Shown piece after piece: positions 9,241-18,488 of a stretch of 64,000 nucleotides of DNA. The notes beneath the pieces are model-generated. The model made no database searches. It had not been told where the DNA came from and saw only the letters and a program-made list of their open reading frames with translations. The stretch is from contig JAGDZO010000014.1 in NCBI GenBank assembly GCA_049115815.1, positions 178,032 to 242,031 of the forward strand, read 5' to 3'. Position 1 is the first letter of the stretch. Each line of letters starts with the position of its first letter. This stretch comes from Marinoscillum sp049115815 (GTDB lineage: Bacteria > Bacteroidota > Bacteroidia > Cytophagales > Cyclobacteriaceae). Both the position numbers and the translations under genes were made by a program.

Positions 9241-10749
9241 CTACCTTAATTCAATCTTGTAAACCATGGCCGCATCAGCTTCCAAGGGCATTATGCTTGG
9301 TTGCTTCAGGGTCAAGCCTTTTTTGGTTTGCTTCCAGCTTATTCGCTCCTCGCTTCCTAGTACGGATACACTCCTTACCTTAATCGAAGCACCATGTTTA
9401 GCTAGCGCACTGAGTGAACGAAATTTATTTTCCACATCCCATCCCAATTGAATGGCATAAATAATCTTACCTTTTTGAGTGTATCGTATGTCCTGGGAGT
9501 TGAGCTCATCTAGTCCACCTTTGAGCGCACCAAACTCATTCCAAGGATCATTGGGTCTTTTTCTGATTTGAGTAGGCCCTTCTCCATAGGTCTTAAAAGG
9601 TCTTGTTTCGTAGATCGCCTCGCCATATCGCTTCATCCAAGCACCAATTGCTTCCATAGCCTCTATTTGTTCTTTTGGCATGGTCCCATCTGCCATAGGA
9701 CCCGCTGATAGCAACATCACCCCGTTTTTACTTACTACTTCCGCCAGCATCCGAATAGCTTGTTTGGGATCAATAGCAGTCCTCTTACTCTGATTGTAGC
9801 ACCATGAGCTTCCCAGTATGAAATCTGTAATCCAAACCTCTTCTTGTATATCAGGCATGGTAGACCGCTCTACGTTAACCACTGCTAATTCTTTTGGAAA
9901 AAAATCGCCCTTGGTATTGACCACTACATCTTTGCCTTGCTGTTTCGCTTTTTCAAAGTAATGTTTTAGAAAAAGTTGACGATGTGATTCTTTGACAAAC
10001 CTCTGACCAAAGTCCATCCAGATATAGTCAGGGCAATGTGCCTCAATTACTTCATCAAGCTTCGCTAACCAAAGATCGTTGGATTCATCATAATCCATAT
10101 TACCGTAGAGTTTTCGGTATTTAGTTTCTTGAGGTACAAGTAAATCCCTCTGCTCATATACAAGATTCAACCGGCTGACGGGACGTAAATAAGAATTCTC
10201 TGGTTTTGGATAAAACATCATATGAAAGCCATGGTGAAAAGTGGTCATGTATTTCAACCCGCGTCTCTTCACCTCTTCTCCAATTGCAGATACCACATCC
10301 AGCCTTGGACCCATGTCATAGGAATTCCATTCATTGACTTCACTATCCCAAAGTGAAAAACCATCGTGGTGCTCAGCAATTGATCCAATAAATTTGGCTC
10401 CCATGTTTTCAAACATGTCCACCCAAAGTTTAGCATCAAAGTTAGGTGCGCTCCACATCGGTATAAAATCGTGATAATGGGTTGAATCGCCATAGGTGCT
10501 TAGGTGGTAATCATAGATATCTTGACCCCAACCTACTCTATCGGGGGTATAGCGCCACCTCGGATACCACTCACTGCCCCAAGCGGGCACAGAATAAATT
10601 CCCCAATGGAAATAGACTCCCAGCTTAGCATCAGCAAACCACTCCGGGGCTGCTGTATGATTCTTAAGCTCTTCCCAAGAATCTACTGATTGTGAATGGA
10701 GTTGAGCAGAGAGTATGGTTAGAAAGAATAATGCTAAGATTTTTGTCAT
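9241..10749 (-). CDS. GH29-family alpha-L-fucosidase or alpha-L-galactosidase
   Basis: A 502-residue exported enzyme with a signal peptide ending near LHSQS. The TIM barrel shows GH29 landmarks in order: WFADAKLGVYFHWG, SVPAWGSEWYPR, the substrate-binding AEHHDGF, and the nucleophile Asp246 in YIWMDFG. A C-terminal beta-sandwich follows. It is one of three GH29 paralogues in this window. GH29 enzymes remove alpha-L-fucose, and a porphyran-locus member from Bacteroides plebeius acts as an exo-alpha-L-galactosidase. Given the GH86/GH16/GH2 neighbours, L-galactose release from desulfated porphyran oligosaccharides is the favoured role, but the sequence alone cannot separate it from fucosidase. 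The gene lies 77 bp downstream of a GH2 gene and is probably in the same operon. Confidence 0.92.
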   Translation of the reverse strand: MTKILALFFLTILSAQLHSQSVDSWEELKNHTAAPEWFADAKLGVYFHWGIYSVPAWGSEWYPRWRYTPDRVGWGQDIYDYHLSTYGDSTHYHDFIPMWSAPNFDAKLWVDMFENMGAKFIGSIAEHHDGFSLWDSEVNEWNSYDMGPRLDVVSAIGEEVKRRGLKYMTTFHHGFHMMFYPKPENSYLRPVSRLNLVYEQRDLLVPQETKYRKLYGNMDYDESNDLWLAKLDEVIEAHCPDYIWMDFGQRFVKESHRQLFLKHYFEKAKQQGKDVVVNTKGDFFPKELAVVNVERSTMPDIQEEVWITDFILGSSWCYNQSKRTAIDPKQAIRMLAEVVSKNGVMLLSAGPMADGTMPKEQIEAMEAIGAWMKRYGEAIYETRPFKTYGEGPTQIRKRPNDPWNEFGALKGGLDELNSQDIRYTQKGKIIYAIQLGWDVENKFRSLSALAKHGASIKVRSVSVLGSEERISWKQTKKGLTLKQPSIMPLEADAAMVYKIELR

Positions 10750-10826
10750 TGAATTATCAGTTGGAAGAGCTCTTTCTAATTGCTTCTTGTCAAAATACTG
10801 GGTAAAACAGGTTCCCTAAGCAGTCC

Positions 10827-13295
10827 TTATTTCGTCTCTACAGAAATAGATGATCCTTTAAGTCCTTTGGAGGATGCCTTCAAAGTAATCTTGCCTTCCT
10901 TATTATTGGAATTCAAAATGGCAAGCGCCATCCCACTAAATGCCTTTCTTTTAGGCGCTTGAAAAGACTCTAATGATGCAGCATTCCCATTGTCAACTGC
11001 TAATAATTTTCCGGCACCAGTCGTAGAGAAGTTGACCTGGTTGTCAGCATTAGGGCAAAGATTACCATCCTTATCCTCAATCCGCACTGTAACGTATGCT
11101 AGGTCACGTCCGTCAGCATCTATTACATTTCGATCTACCGATAAGCTCACTTTTGCAGGTTGGCCAGCAGTTTTGATAATTTTTTCTTGTACTGCTTTAC
11201 CCCCAATATATCCCACTACTTTTAACTCGCCGGCTTCATATGGCACATCCCAACTCAATCGGTAAGGTGAGTCAAAAGTCTTTGGCTCATATCTTTTAAA
11301 ATCCACTCTGATGGTAGTCTTATCTACCCCTTTTACTTTCTTTCCCAAAGATTTTCCATTCAAAAAGAGCTCTGCCTCTTCACAATTGGTATAAGAATAC
11401 ACTGGGATGATCTCACCTTCCATTCCCTTCCAGTTCCAATGAGGCAGTAGATGAATCATAGGCTCCTCCGTCCATTGGCTTTGGTATAAATAGAATCTAT
11501 CCTTCGGGAAACCACACAAATCAACTGCCCCGAAATACGAACTTCTAGAAGGCCAGTCATCATTCCAATATCCATTGGTTGAGTTGTCCCTTCCACCGTA
11601 TGGCGTGGGCTCACCCAAATAGTCAAACCCTGTCCATATAAACTCGCCCATCACAAACGGATTTTCCTTTTGGAAGTGAAATTCTATATCTGGAGGATAT
11701 GCCCATACGGGACCAATTATATCATAGCTGGTTACCTGTAGTGATTCGTGCTTCTCATATTTTTCTATAGGCAGATGATATACTCCACGACTACTCGTAC
11801 AGCTAGAGGTCTCAGACCCAACCACAGGTAGATTCGGATAATTCTCTCTCAACCAGCTATATTTTGTTGGTTTATAGTTCATTCCAGGGATGTCAATTTG
11901 TTGTGCCATATTGTTGTCATAAGCATTAGGATAAGAATTGAAACCGGCACTAGACGGACGTGTTGGATCAGTTGCCTTACAAACTTCATTGAGCATTTTG
12001 GCCAATTTCCATCCAGTATCTGGCACCCATTGCTCCATGATTTCATTACCTATACTCCACATAATGACGGACGGATGATTCCTATCTCTAATGATCATAT
12101 CGCTGAGATCACGCTCGGCCCATTCTTCAAAGAAAACATTGTACCCATTGGGTACTTTTTCCTTTTTCCATACGTCGAAAGCTTCGTCTTGTACCATCAA
12201 TCCCATCTCATCGCATAGCTCCAGCAGTTCGCGTGAAGGTGGATTGTGGCTGGTACGTATCGCATTGACACCCATATCCTTCATGATCTGAAGCTTGCGT
12301 TCATCTGCTCTCCTGTAAACGGCTGCACCCAACGCTCCATTATCATGATGTAAGCATACACCGTTGAACCTTACTTGCTTCTCATTGAGGTAAAAGGCAT
12401 CTTTAGTATATCTTATTGATCTTATTCCAAATTTACTTTTATAAGTATCTGACACTTCTCCATTCACTGTCAGTGTAGTTATTGCGGTATATTGGTTCGG
12501 GTCGTCCAAATCCCAAATGGCTGGTGACTCTATGTCCGTATACAATGCAGATTTTTCAGTTCCTCCTGCTTTTACTTCTATGGTTTCTTCTGCAGATGCT
12601 ACCTTATTTCCGTTTGGATCCAAATATTCATGTGTGACCGTTACATCCATTTTCTTGTCTCCTTTATTGACTACCGAGGTTTCATTCTGAACCACACCTT
12701 TAGCAGCTGTGGCGGTTGGGGTAGTGATATAGGTTCCCCACAGATCTACGTAGACGGGCTCATCGATTTTGAGCCATACAGATCGATATATCCCTGCACC
12801 AGGGTACCATCTTGATGACAAATCCTCAGGAGTAAGACGTACAGCTATTACGTTTTCTTTGCCATCATACTTGAGATATTGACTGATATCAAATTCGAAC
12901 CCGATATATCCGAAAGGCCTATTTCCAACTAACTGTCCATTCACATAAACATGAGCATTGTACATGGCTCCCTCAAATTCTATTCGCACTACCTTGCCTT
13001 TAGCACTTGAGGGCATAGCGAAAGTTTTTCTGTACCATCCTGTCCCGTGAATAGGCAGTCCGCCATAGCGGGCATTGTATTCGTCACTAAAAGGGCCTTC
13101 AATAGCCCAGTCATGTGGTAAATCCAGACTCCTCCATTTGGAGTCATCATAAGTTGGACTTTCTGCTCCCTCTGCCTTGGCATTGAAAAATCGCCAATTT
13201 TTGTCAAAATTTTCGTTTGGCTCATATTGGCCAAATACTTGACAGAAAATGAACAGTGAGAAAAATGTTAGAAAAAATCGTTTTATTGTATTCAT
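10827..13295 (-). CDS. GH2 beta-galactosidase (agarose/porphyran PUL type)
   Basis: An 822-residue exported GH2 enzyme, shorter than the LacZ-like one at 5801-9004 and without its Bgal_small domain. After the signal peptide (to VFGQ) come a jelly-roll domain with LPHDWAIEGPF and GTGWYRK, an Ig-like domain, the catalytic barrel, and C-terminal Ig-like domains (DUF4982-type and a big_1-like beta-sandwich). The acid/base is Glu418 in WSIGNE and the nucleophile Glu495 in VVGSETSS. The start at ATG 13295 is preferred because the residues directly after it form the signal peptide; an upstream in-frame start at 13400 would add 35 uncharacteristic residues. It probably removes beta-D-galactose from agar- or porphyran-derived oligosaccharides. 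It is divergent from the haloperoxidase fusion gene across a 276-bp control region. Confidence 0.93.
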   Translation of the reverse strand: MNTIKRFFLTFFSLFIFCQVFGQYEPNENFDKNWRFFNAKAEGAESPTYDDSKWRSLDLPHDWAIEGPFSDEYNARYGGLPIHGTGWYRKTFAMPSSAKGKVVRIEFEGAMYNAHVYVNGQLVGNRPFGYIGFEFDISQYLKYDGKENVIAVRLTPEDLSSRWYPGAGIYRSVWLKIDEPVYVDLWGTYITTPTATAAKGVVQNETSVVNKGDKKMDVTVTHEYLDPNGNKVASAEETIEVKAGGTEKSALYTDIESPAIWDLDDPNQYTAITTLTVNGEVSDTYKSKFGIRSIRYTKDAFYLNEKQVRFNGVCLHHDNGALGAAVYRRADERKLQIMKDMGVNAIRTSHNPPSRELLELCDEMGLMVQDEAFDVWKKEKVPNGYNVFFEEWAERDLSDMIIRDRNHPSVIMWSIGNEIMEQWVPDTGWKLAKMLNEVCKATDPTRPSSAGFNSYPNAYDNNMAQQIDIPGMNYKPTKYSWLRENYPNLPVVGSETSSCTSSRGVYHLPIEKYEKHESLQVTSYDIIGPVWAYPPDIEFHFQKENPFVMGEFIWTGFDYLGEPTPYGGRDNSTNGYWNDDWPSRSSYFGAVDLCGFPKDRFYLYQSQWTEEPMIHLLPHWNWKGMEGEIIPVYSYTNCEEAELFLNGKSLGKKVKGVDKTTIRVDFKRYEPKTFDSPYRLSWDVPYEAGELKVVGYIGGKAVQEKIIKTAGQPAKVSLSVDRNVIDADGRDLAYVTVRIEDKDGNLCPNADNQVNFSTTGAGKLLAVDNGNAASLESFQAPKRKAFSGMALAILNSNNKEGKITLKASSKGLKGSSISVETK

Positions 13296-13571
13296 AGTAT
13301 TTAGATAAAAGTCATTGCGAAAATAGATTGGTGCTTGCGGATGCTTTATACAAAGGTTTGCCCTCATTCTATAAAAGATTATTGCACCAACAGACTTCAA
13401 TTTTCAGTCTTTGATACTATGAAAATAATGCCTCTTATGTTCATTGAAGTGTATTGAACTCATTAATTCAGTCTTATATTAAATACCCCTTAAATTGAAT
13501 ACAAAAGCACTCCCTCGACACGGGATCAATATCTGAAATTTGAATTGGTAAGACCTTTTTCCTTTGTAGTG
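13296..13571. promoter_or_regulatory. Divergent control region, GH2 / haloperoxidase fusion
   Basis: This 276-bp A+T-rich region serves two divergent genes. At 13481-13491 the plus strand reads AAATACCCCTT (minus: AAGGGGTATTT), the same core as the direct repeats at 21385-21420 upstream of the GH29-GH16 operon. A near-match to the Bacteroidota -7 box on the minus strand (AACCTTTG, 13358-13351) lies about 60 bp before the GH2 start, which would place the motif near -135 of that transcript. No exact -7 box was found for the plus-strand gene. A role as operator for the PUL regulator is inference. Confidence 0.4.
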
Positions 13572-16500
13572 ATGAAGCACTTCTTAATTTGTTTTCTCGT
13601 GACAAGCCATATCATGGTATCCGCTCAAAATTTTCGTCGAATTGAGAAGCAATCGGGTATATCAGAAATTGCAGATATCAACGGAGTGGCTGTGGCAGAT
13701 ATCGATGGAGACTATGATCTTGATATCTTGGCTGTAATACGTCAAAAAAACCAATCAAATGACGCTGGTCAGAAGAGTCGATTATTCAGAAATAACAATG
13801 ACGGTACCTATACAGACATTACTACCGATGCTGGCATTGTCAGTTCCTTTGACTACTCAGATACCTACATTGATGCCAACTTGGGAATGAAAATGGGCGC
13901 ATCCTGGGGAGATTTCAATAATGATGGTTATCCAGACCTAATTCTCACGAGTGTTCATCATATCGAGCTCTACCAAAATGTGGATGGTACTCGATTCACC
14001 AACATAACAACCTCTGCTAACTTACCAGCAGAGAATACCTGCTTGAATACGGGTGCCACGTGGTGGGACTATGACAATGATGGGTTTCTAGACATATACA
14101 TTACCAAGTGGGGTGGTTGTCCATCCAATATGCTTTTTCACAATTCCGGAAACGGTCGATTCGAAGAGGTTACAACAGCTTTAGGACTTCAAGATTCATT
14201 GAACTATCAGTCAGGGGAATTCGATGCTTCTTGGATGAGCGTCCCAATAGATGTCAATGATGATGGGCTACAAGATCTATTGGTTAGTAGTGATTTTGGT
14301 GTTGAAAATCGTCTTTATATCAATCAAGGTCAATCGGGTTTCAAGGAAGAGGCCGTAGCATACGGCATAGATGACCTTGGTAGAAATGCTATGGGAATCA
14401 CTATAGGAGATCCCAATGGTGATGGTGCGTTTGACTTCTATGTTACCAATATTGCCACCAGTTCGTTGTTTCTTAAAACGACCAATGACAAATTTTCAAA
14501 TAGTTCTAATGCGTGGCAAGTAGCGCCCTCAGGTTGGGCATGGGCAACCCAGTTCGCAGATATGGATCATGATTTAGACGAAGACCTTCTAATCGTCAAT
14601 GGTTATGGGAGTAAGAGTACTGATTTCTATTATGAAAATAGATTGAGCCAGGGAAATCAAATCTTTGTGGATCAATCGAGCACGTTTGGCTTCTTCCAAA
14701 ACACGGATGCCAATGGTATGGCTGTATTCGATTATGACAATGACGGAGATTTGGATGTACTCACGGCTAATAGTGACGATCCTATGCATTTTTATGAAAA
14801 TGAACTGATCACGGCCACTACTCCTCCTACCAAAAATTGGCTAGAAATCTGGCTTGTAGGAACAGTCTCTAATAAAAGTGCTATCGGAGCAACAGTGGAG
14901 CTCTTGACCACCAATGGCAACTTGATACGTCATCATTCCGGTGCTTCCTTTATGGCTCAGCATAGTGCACCTGTACATTTTGGAATTTCCACTGCACAGG
15001 AAATTCTCTCAATAAAGGTTAAGTGGCCGTTGGGCCATGAAGACATCTATGAAAACATCGAGCCGAATCAAATCATTAAAATCACTGAAAAGGGAGCGTT
15101 AGAAAAACTAGAGAATCTTAAAGCAGTGAAAATCGCGGGCTGTGTAGATCCATTGTCTTGCAACTATAACCCAGATGCTACAGTAGATGATGGCACTTGC
15201 CAATATCTAGCCACAGGAACTATAAGTGGAGATACAAAATCTGCCAACTTAAAATTGAATGCTTACACTTATCAAGCTCCTGAAAACTATACATATGAGT
15301 GGTCAGTTGAAGGCGGACACATTGTTTCGGGGCACAGTTCTGGCACGGTAGAAATTAGGTGGGGACTGGAAGCCTCGGGCACTGTAAAGCTTAGCATCAC
15401 TGATGGAAACTGCTACTCTCAAACTATGGAATTAAAAGTCCAACTGAGCACCAACGAATCAGACTCAGAACACTCCGTTGCCCGAATATGGAATGAAGTG
15501 CTTTTAGAGGCCATTCGCAATGATTATGCTCGACCCACCATACATGCCAGAAATCTATACCATGCCAGCATTGCCATGTATGACGCATGGGCTGTCTATC
15601 ATTCAGAGCAAGCCCAACCGTATCTTCTTAATCAAACGCTTCACGGGTTTACCAATAATTTTGATGGTTTTGAAACCAATGAGGAAATAGATATAGCCTT
15701 GGAAAAGACCATCAGCTACGCTATGTATAGGCTGATAGCCTATCGCTACAGAAACTCTCCAAAATATGACGAAACTGAATCCATAATAAACCAGATCATG
15801 GACATGTTGGGGTATGACCCAAATATCACCAGTGTCAATTTGAAGAGCGGTGACCCAATTGCATTAGGGAATTATATAGCCAACGCCATCATTCAATACG
15901 GACTGCAAGATGGATCACGAGAGGAAAGGGGATACGACAATGCCTACTATTCCCCTACAAATAAGCCCTTACAACCTGATTTTTCAGGAAATGCGACTAT
16001 TTCAGATCCTAACAGGTGGCAACCACTCAGCTTGTCACAGTTTATAGATCAGGCTGGTAATCCCATCAATACCAATACTCCCGAATTTCTAAGTCCGGAA
16101 TGGGGATCTGTCGATGGATTTGCCCTTAGCAATAACAATGTCAAAACGTATGTCCGGGATGAAAATAACTATCAAGTTCATTTTGACCCTGGTCCTCCCC
16201 CAATGCTTGATACGATTAATAATACGGATGATTCTGAACTGTACAAGTGGAATTTCTCACTGGTATCCATTTGGAGTTCTCACCTAGATCCAAATGATGG
16301 GGTGATCTGGGATATTTCCCCGAAGAGTCTAGGAAATATAGATATCAATAAACTACCATCTCTATTAATAAATCATCCTACCTTTTATGACAATGATGGT
16401 GGTGATCTCAGCGAGGGACATTCCATTAATCCTGTCACAGGAATGCCCTATAAGGAGCAGCGAGTTCCTCGAGGAGACTATACCAGAGTGCTTGCGGAAT

Positions 16501-17564
16501 TTTGGGCAGATGGTCCTGATTCTGAAACTCCTCCTGGTCATTGGTTCACGCTCCTCAATTATGTGAGTGATCACCCACTTTTCGAAAAACGATTTGAAGG
16601 CCAAGGAGAACTCCTCAATGATTTGGAATGGGATGTAAAGGCCTATTTCCTATTGGGAGGTGCCATGCATGATGCTGCCATTGCTGCTTGGAGCATCAAG
16701 GGATGGTATGATTATATTCGACCCATATCAGCCATTAGATACATGGCTGATCGTGGACAGAGCACTGATCCTAATTTGCCCAACTATGACATAGGTGGTA
16801 TCCCTCTGGTAGATGGTTTAATAGAATTGGTGACCGAAAACGATGAATTATCTGGGGGTAATAATGAGCATCTTGGCAAAGTAAAACTCTATGCTTGGAG
16901 AGGACATCATGAAGTGTATGACTTTGAAACCGATGTAGCAGGTGTAGGCTGGATTCTTGCTGAAGATTGGTGGCCTTATCAACGACCATCTTTTGTCACT
17001 CCTCCTTTTGCAGGGTACGTATCAGGACATTCTACCTTCTCAAGAGCAGCAGCAGAAGTATTGACCATGATTACAGGAAGTCCATATTTTCCGGGAGGAC
17101 TTGGTGAATTCGTCGCGGAGAAGAACGAGTTTCTAGTATTTGAAGAAGGCCCTAGTCAAGACGTAGTACTCCAATGGGCCACTTATAGAGATGCTTCCGA
17201 TCAGTGTAGTCTATCAAGAATTTGGGGCGGCATTCATCCGCCCGCAGATGATATACCAGGAAGAATCATTGGAGAGAAGATAGGTCAGCAAGCTTTTGAA
17301 TTTGGTAAGCAGTATTTCAAACCAACTCCTCTACAATCCAAGTTGCCTTCCGAATCAAATATAGTGTATCCAAATCCCGTAAACTCGGGAGGTATGATCC
17401 ATTTCACGAAAGTGATCAAAGGCCAGGTATTATTAATTGACCTCTCCGGCAAGGTGATAATTTTAGCCCCTTTATCAGACAATCTGATCCAATTGCCTAA
17501 ACTACCAAAAGGACTTTATGTCTTGAAGACTGATGGAATGGAAAGTAAAGTGTTTGTGAAATAA
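13572..17564 (+). CDS. FG-GAP/UnbV propeller fused to vanadium haloperoxidase-type domain, T9SS-secreted
   Basis: A 1330-residue multidomain secreted protein. After the signal peptide (ending VSAQN) come FG-GAP/VCBS repeats (about 20-415, several DxDxDG-like loops), an ASPIC/UnbV domain (420-505), a cysteine motif GCVDPLSCNYNPDA (about 522-550), an Ig/PKD-like module and a PAP2/vanadium-haloperoxidase domain (about 636-1245). The vanadate/phosphate pocket is complete: Lys1043 and Arg1050-Pro in a KX6RP arrangement, SGH with His1153, and SRX5HX3D with Arg1216 and His1222. A T9SS type A sorting domain (YPNP, about 1258-1330) ends it. Expected activity is halide oxidation with hydrogen peroxide, or phosphatase activity, which shares this fold. 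The ATG at 13572 is preferred over a TTG at 13545 because it leads straight into the signal peptide. It is a single-gene plus-strand unit convergent with the GH16 gene. Confidence 0.9.
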   Translation: MKHFLICFLVTSHIMVSAQNFRRIEKQSGISEIADINGVAVADIDGDYDLDILAVIRQKNQSNDAGQKSRLFRNNNDGTYTDITTDAGIVSSFDYSDTYIDANLGMKMGASWGDFNNDGYPDLILTSVHHIELYQNVDGTRFTNITTSANLPAENTCLNTGATWWDYDNDGFLDIYITKWGGCPSNMLFHNSGNGRFEEVTTALGLQDSLNYQSGEFDASWMSVPIDVNDDGLQDLLVSSDFGVENRLYINQGQSGFKEEAVAYGIDDLGRNAMGITIGDPNGDGAFDFYVTNIATSSLFLKTTNDKFSNSSNAWQVAPSGWAWATQFADMDHDLDEDLLIVNGYGSKSTDFYYENRLSQGNQIFVDQSSTFGFFQNTDANGMAVFDYDNDGDLDVLTANSDDPMHFYENELITATTPPTKNWLEIWLVGTVSNKSAIGATVELLTTNGNLIRHHSGASFMAQHSAPVHFGISTAQEILSIKVKWPLGHEDIYENIEPNQIIKITEKGALEKLENLKAVKIAGCVDPLSCNYNPDATVDDGTCQYLATGTISGDTKSANLKLNAYTYQAPENYTYEWSVEGGHIVSGHSSGTVEIRWGLEASGTVKLSITDGNCYSQTMELKVQLSTNESDSEHSVARIWNEVLLEAIRNDYARPTIHARNLYHASIAMYDAWAVYHSEQAQPYLLNQTLHGFTNNFDGFETNEEIDIALEKTISYAMYRLIAYRYRNSPKYDETESIINQIMDMLGYDPNITSVNLKSGDPIALGNYIANAIIQYGLQDGSREERGYDNAYYSPTNKPLQPDFSGNATISDPNRWQPLSLSQFIDQAGNPINTNTPEFLSPEWGSVDGFALSNNNVKTYVRDENNYQVHFDPGPPPMLDTINNTDDSELYKWNFSLVSIWSSHLDPNDGVIWDISPKSLGNIDINKLPSLLINHPTFYDNDGGDLSEGHSINPVTGMPYKEQRVPRGDYTRVLAEFWADGPDSETPPGHWFTLLNYVSDHPLFEKRFEGQGELLNDLEWDVKAYFLLGGAMHDAAIAAWSIKGWYDYIRPISAIRYMADRGQSTDPNLPNYDIGGIPLVDGLIELVTENDELSGGNNEHLGKVKLYAWRGHHEVYDFETDVAGVGWILAEDWWPYQRPSFVTPPFAGYVSGHSTFSRAAAEVLTMITGSPYFPGGLGEFVAEKNEFLVFEEGPSQDVVLQWATYRDASDQCSLSRIWGGIHPPADDIPGRIIGEKIGQQAFEFGKQYFKPTPLQSKLPSESNIVYPNPVNSGGMIHFTKVIKGQVLLIDLSGKVIILAPLSDNLIQLPKLPKGLYVLKTDGMESKVFVK

Positions 17565-17575
17565 GTGGCTTGAGA

Positions 17576-18436
17576 TTAATTATCCAACTCCCAAACCCTC
17601 ACCCATTCGTATTGGGTAGTTCTTTGATTCCAATTTCCTTGAGCTATCATCCCTCCTCCATCTGGTACGGGATTCCAATCATAAGTTTCTATGGCCATGT
17701 GTAGCCAAGCTGGTTGATCCCATTCTATATTGGGTGTGATAGAATATACGAATTTTCCGTCCAGAAAGAACTGGATCTCAGTTGGAGACTTCCACCAGCA
17801 GCCGTATACATAAAAGCGCTCATGATTCTTTGTCTCTGGTACAATCGACTTCTGGATTTGAGTTCTCTCTACACAATCTGTAGGTCTGTGGATAGTGTTG
17901 GAATGATAGATTTGATCCCAATTAGTGGCCCAATCTGAAGTTAGATCAGAAGTGATACCTACACATTCCTGAATATCTAACTCTTGTTTCTTTTCGCAAT
18001 CATATCTTGACATCAACCAAAAGGTAGAGGACATTTCAGTGGCATTGGCCTTCATCTTACATTCGTAATAGTAACCTGACTTACCGGGATTCAATGAACG
18101 AACAATGCCTCCTTGATAGAGAAACTTCTGCCCTTTGATTTTGGCTGGCTTATCTAATACGCTTACGGTAACGCTTAGTTTACCCTCCCGTATGCTTACA
18201 TTTTCTGGTTTAAACAATCCTGGCGGTCTGCCGATCCATGACCAGCCATTTGCTTTTGGATCTATTTGCCATTTCTCCAGATCTATTTGATCATCAGAAA
18301 ATTCATCTGATAGTTTTTCTACAGGCAGCCATTTGAAATTAGCTGGTTTGGGATCGTTTCCCTGAGCAAATGTCGGCTGGGCAAAAACCGAGAAAATAGA
18401 CATAGCAAATACTAAGAATAGAAATGTTCTTTTCAT
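17576..18436 (-). CDS. GH16-family endo-galactanase, porphyranase-like
   Basis: A 286-residue secreted GH16 enzyme made of a signal peptide (to about residue 25, FAQG) and a single jelly-roll domain. The catalytic ExDxxE is present as ELDIQE with Glu152, Asp154 and Glu157. The GRPPGLF segment early in the domain and MSSTFWLM before the active site resemble beta-porphyranases and related agar-active subfamilies more than laminarinases. The ATG at 18436 is used; in-frame extension reaches only a TTG at 18451. It is expected to cut beta-1,4-linked galactose bonds inside porphyran or agar. Its size fits a lone catalytic domain without binding modules. It is the last gene of a minus-strand operon with the agarase-like GH16 (52 bp apart) and GH29. 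A kappa-carrageenase-type or furcellaran-type activity is less likely but possible. Confidence 0.85.
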   Translation of the reverse strand: MKRTFLFLVFAMSIFSVFAQPTFAQGNDPKPANFKWLPVEKLSDEFSDDQIDLEKWQIDPKANGWSWIGRPPGLFKPENVSIREGKLSVTVSVLDKPAKIKGQKFLYQGGIVRSLNPGKSGYYYECKMKANATEMSSTFWLMSRYDCEKKQELDIQECVGITSDLTSDWATNWDQIYHSNTIHRPTDCVERTQIQKSIVPETKNHERFYVYGCWWKSPTEIQFFLDGKFVYSITPNIEWDQPAWLHMAIETYDWNPVPDGGGMIAQGNWNQRTTQYEWVRVWELDN

Positions 18437-18488
18437 CAATTCAGCATTCAATAAAACGGTTCTAGACTTTAGTGGCTAGCAAACGTGA

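Noticed and set aside
13296..13400. In-frame N-terminal extension of the GH2 gene (start at 13400)
   Set aside because: The extra 35 residues lack any export feature and precede a full signal peptide that begins at ATG 13295.
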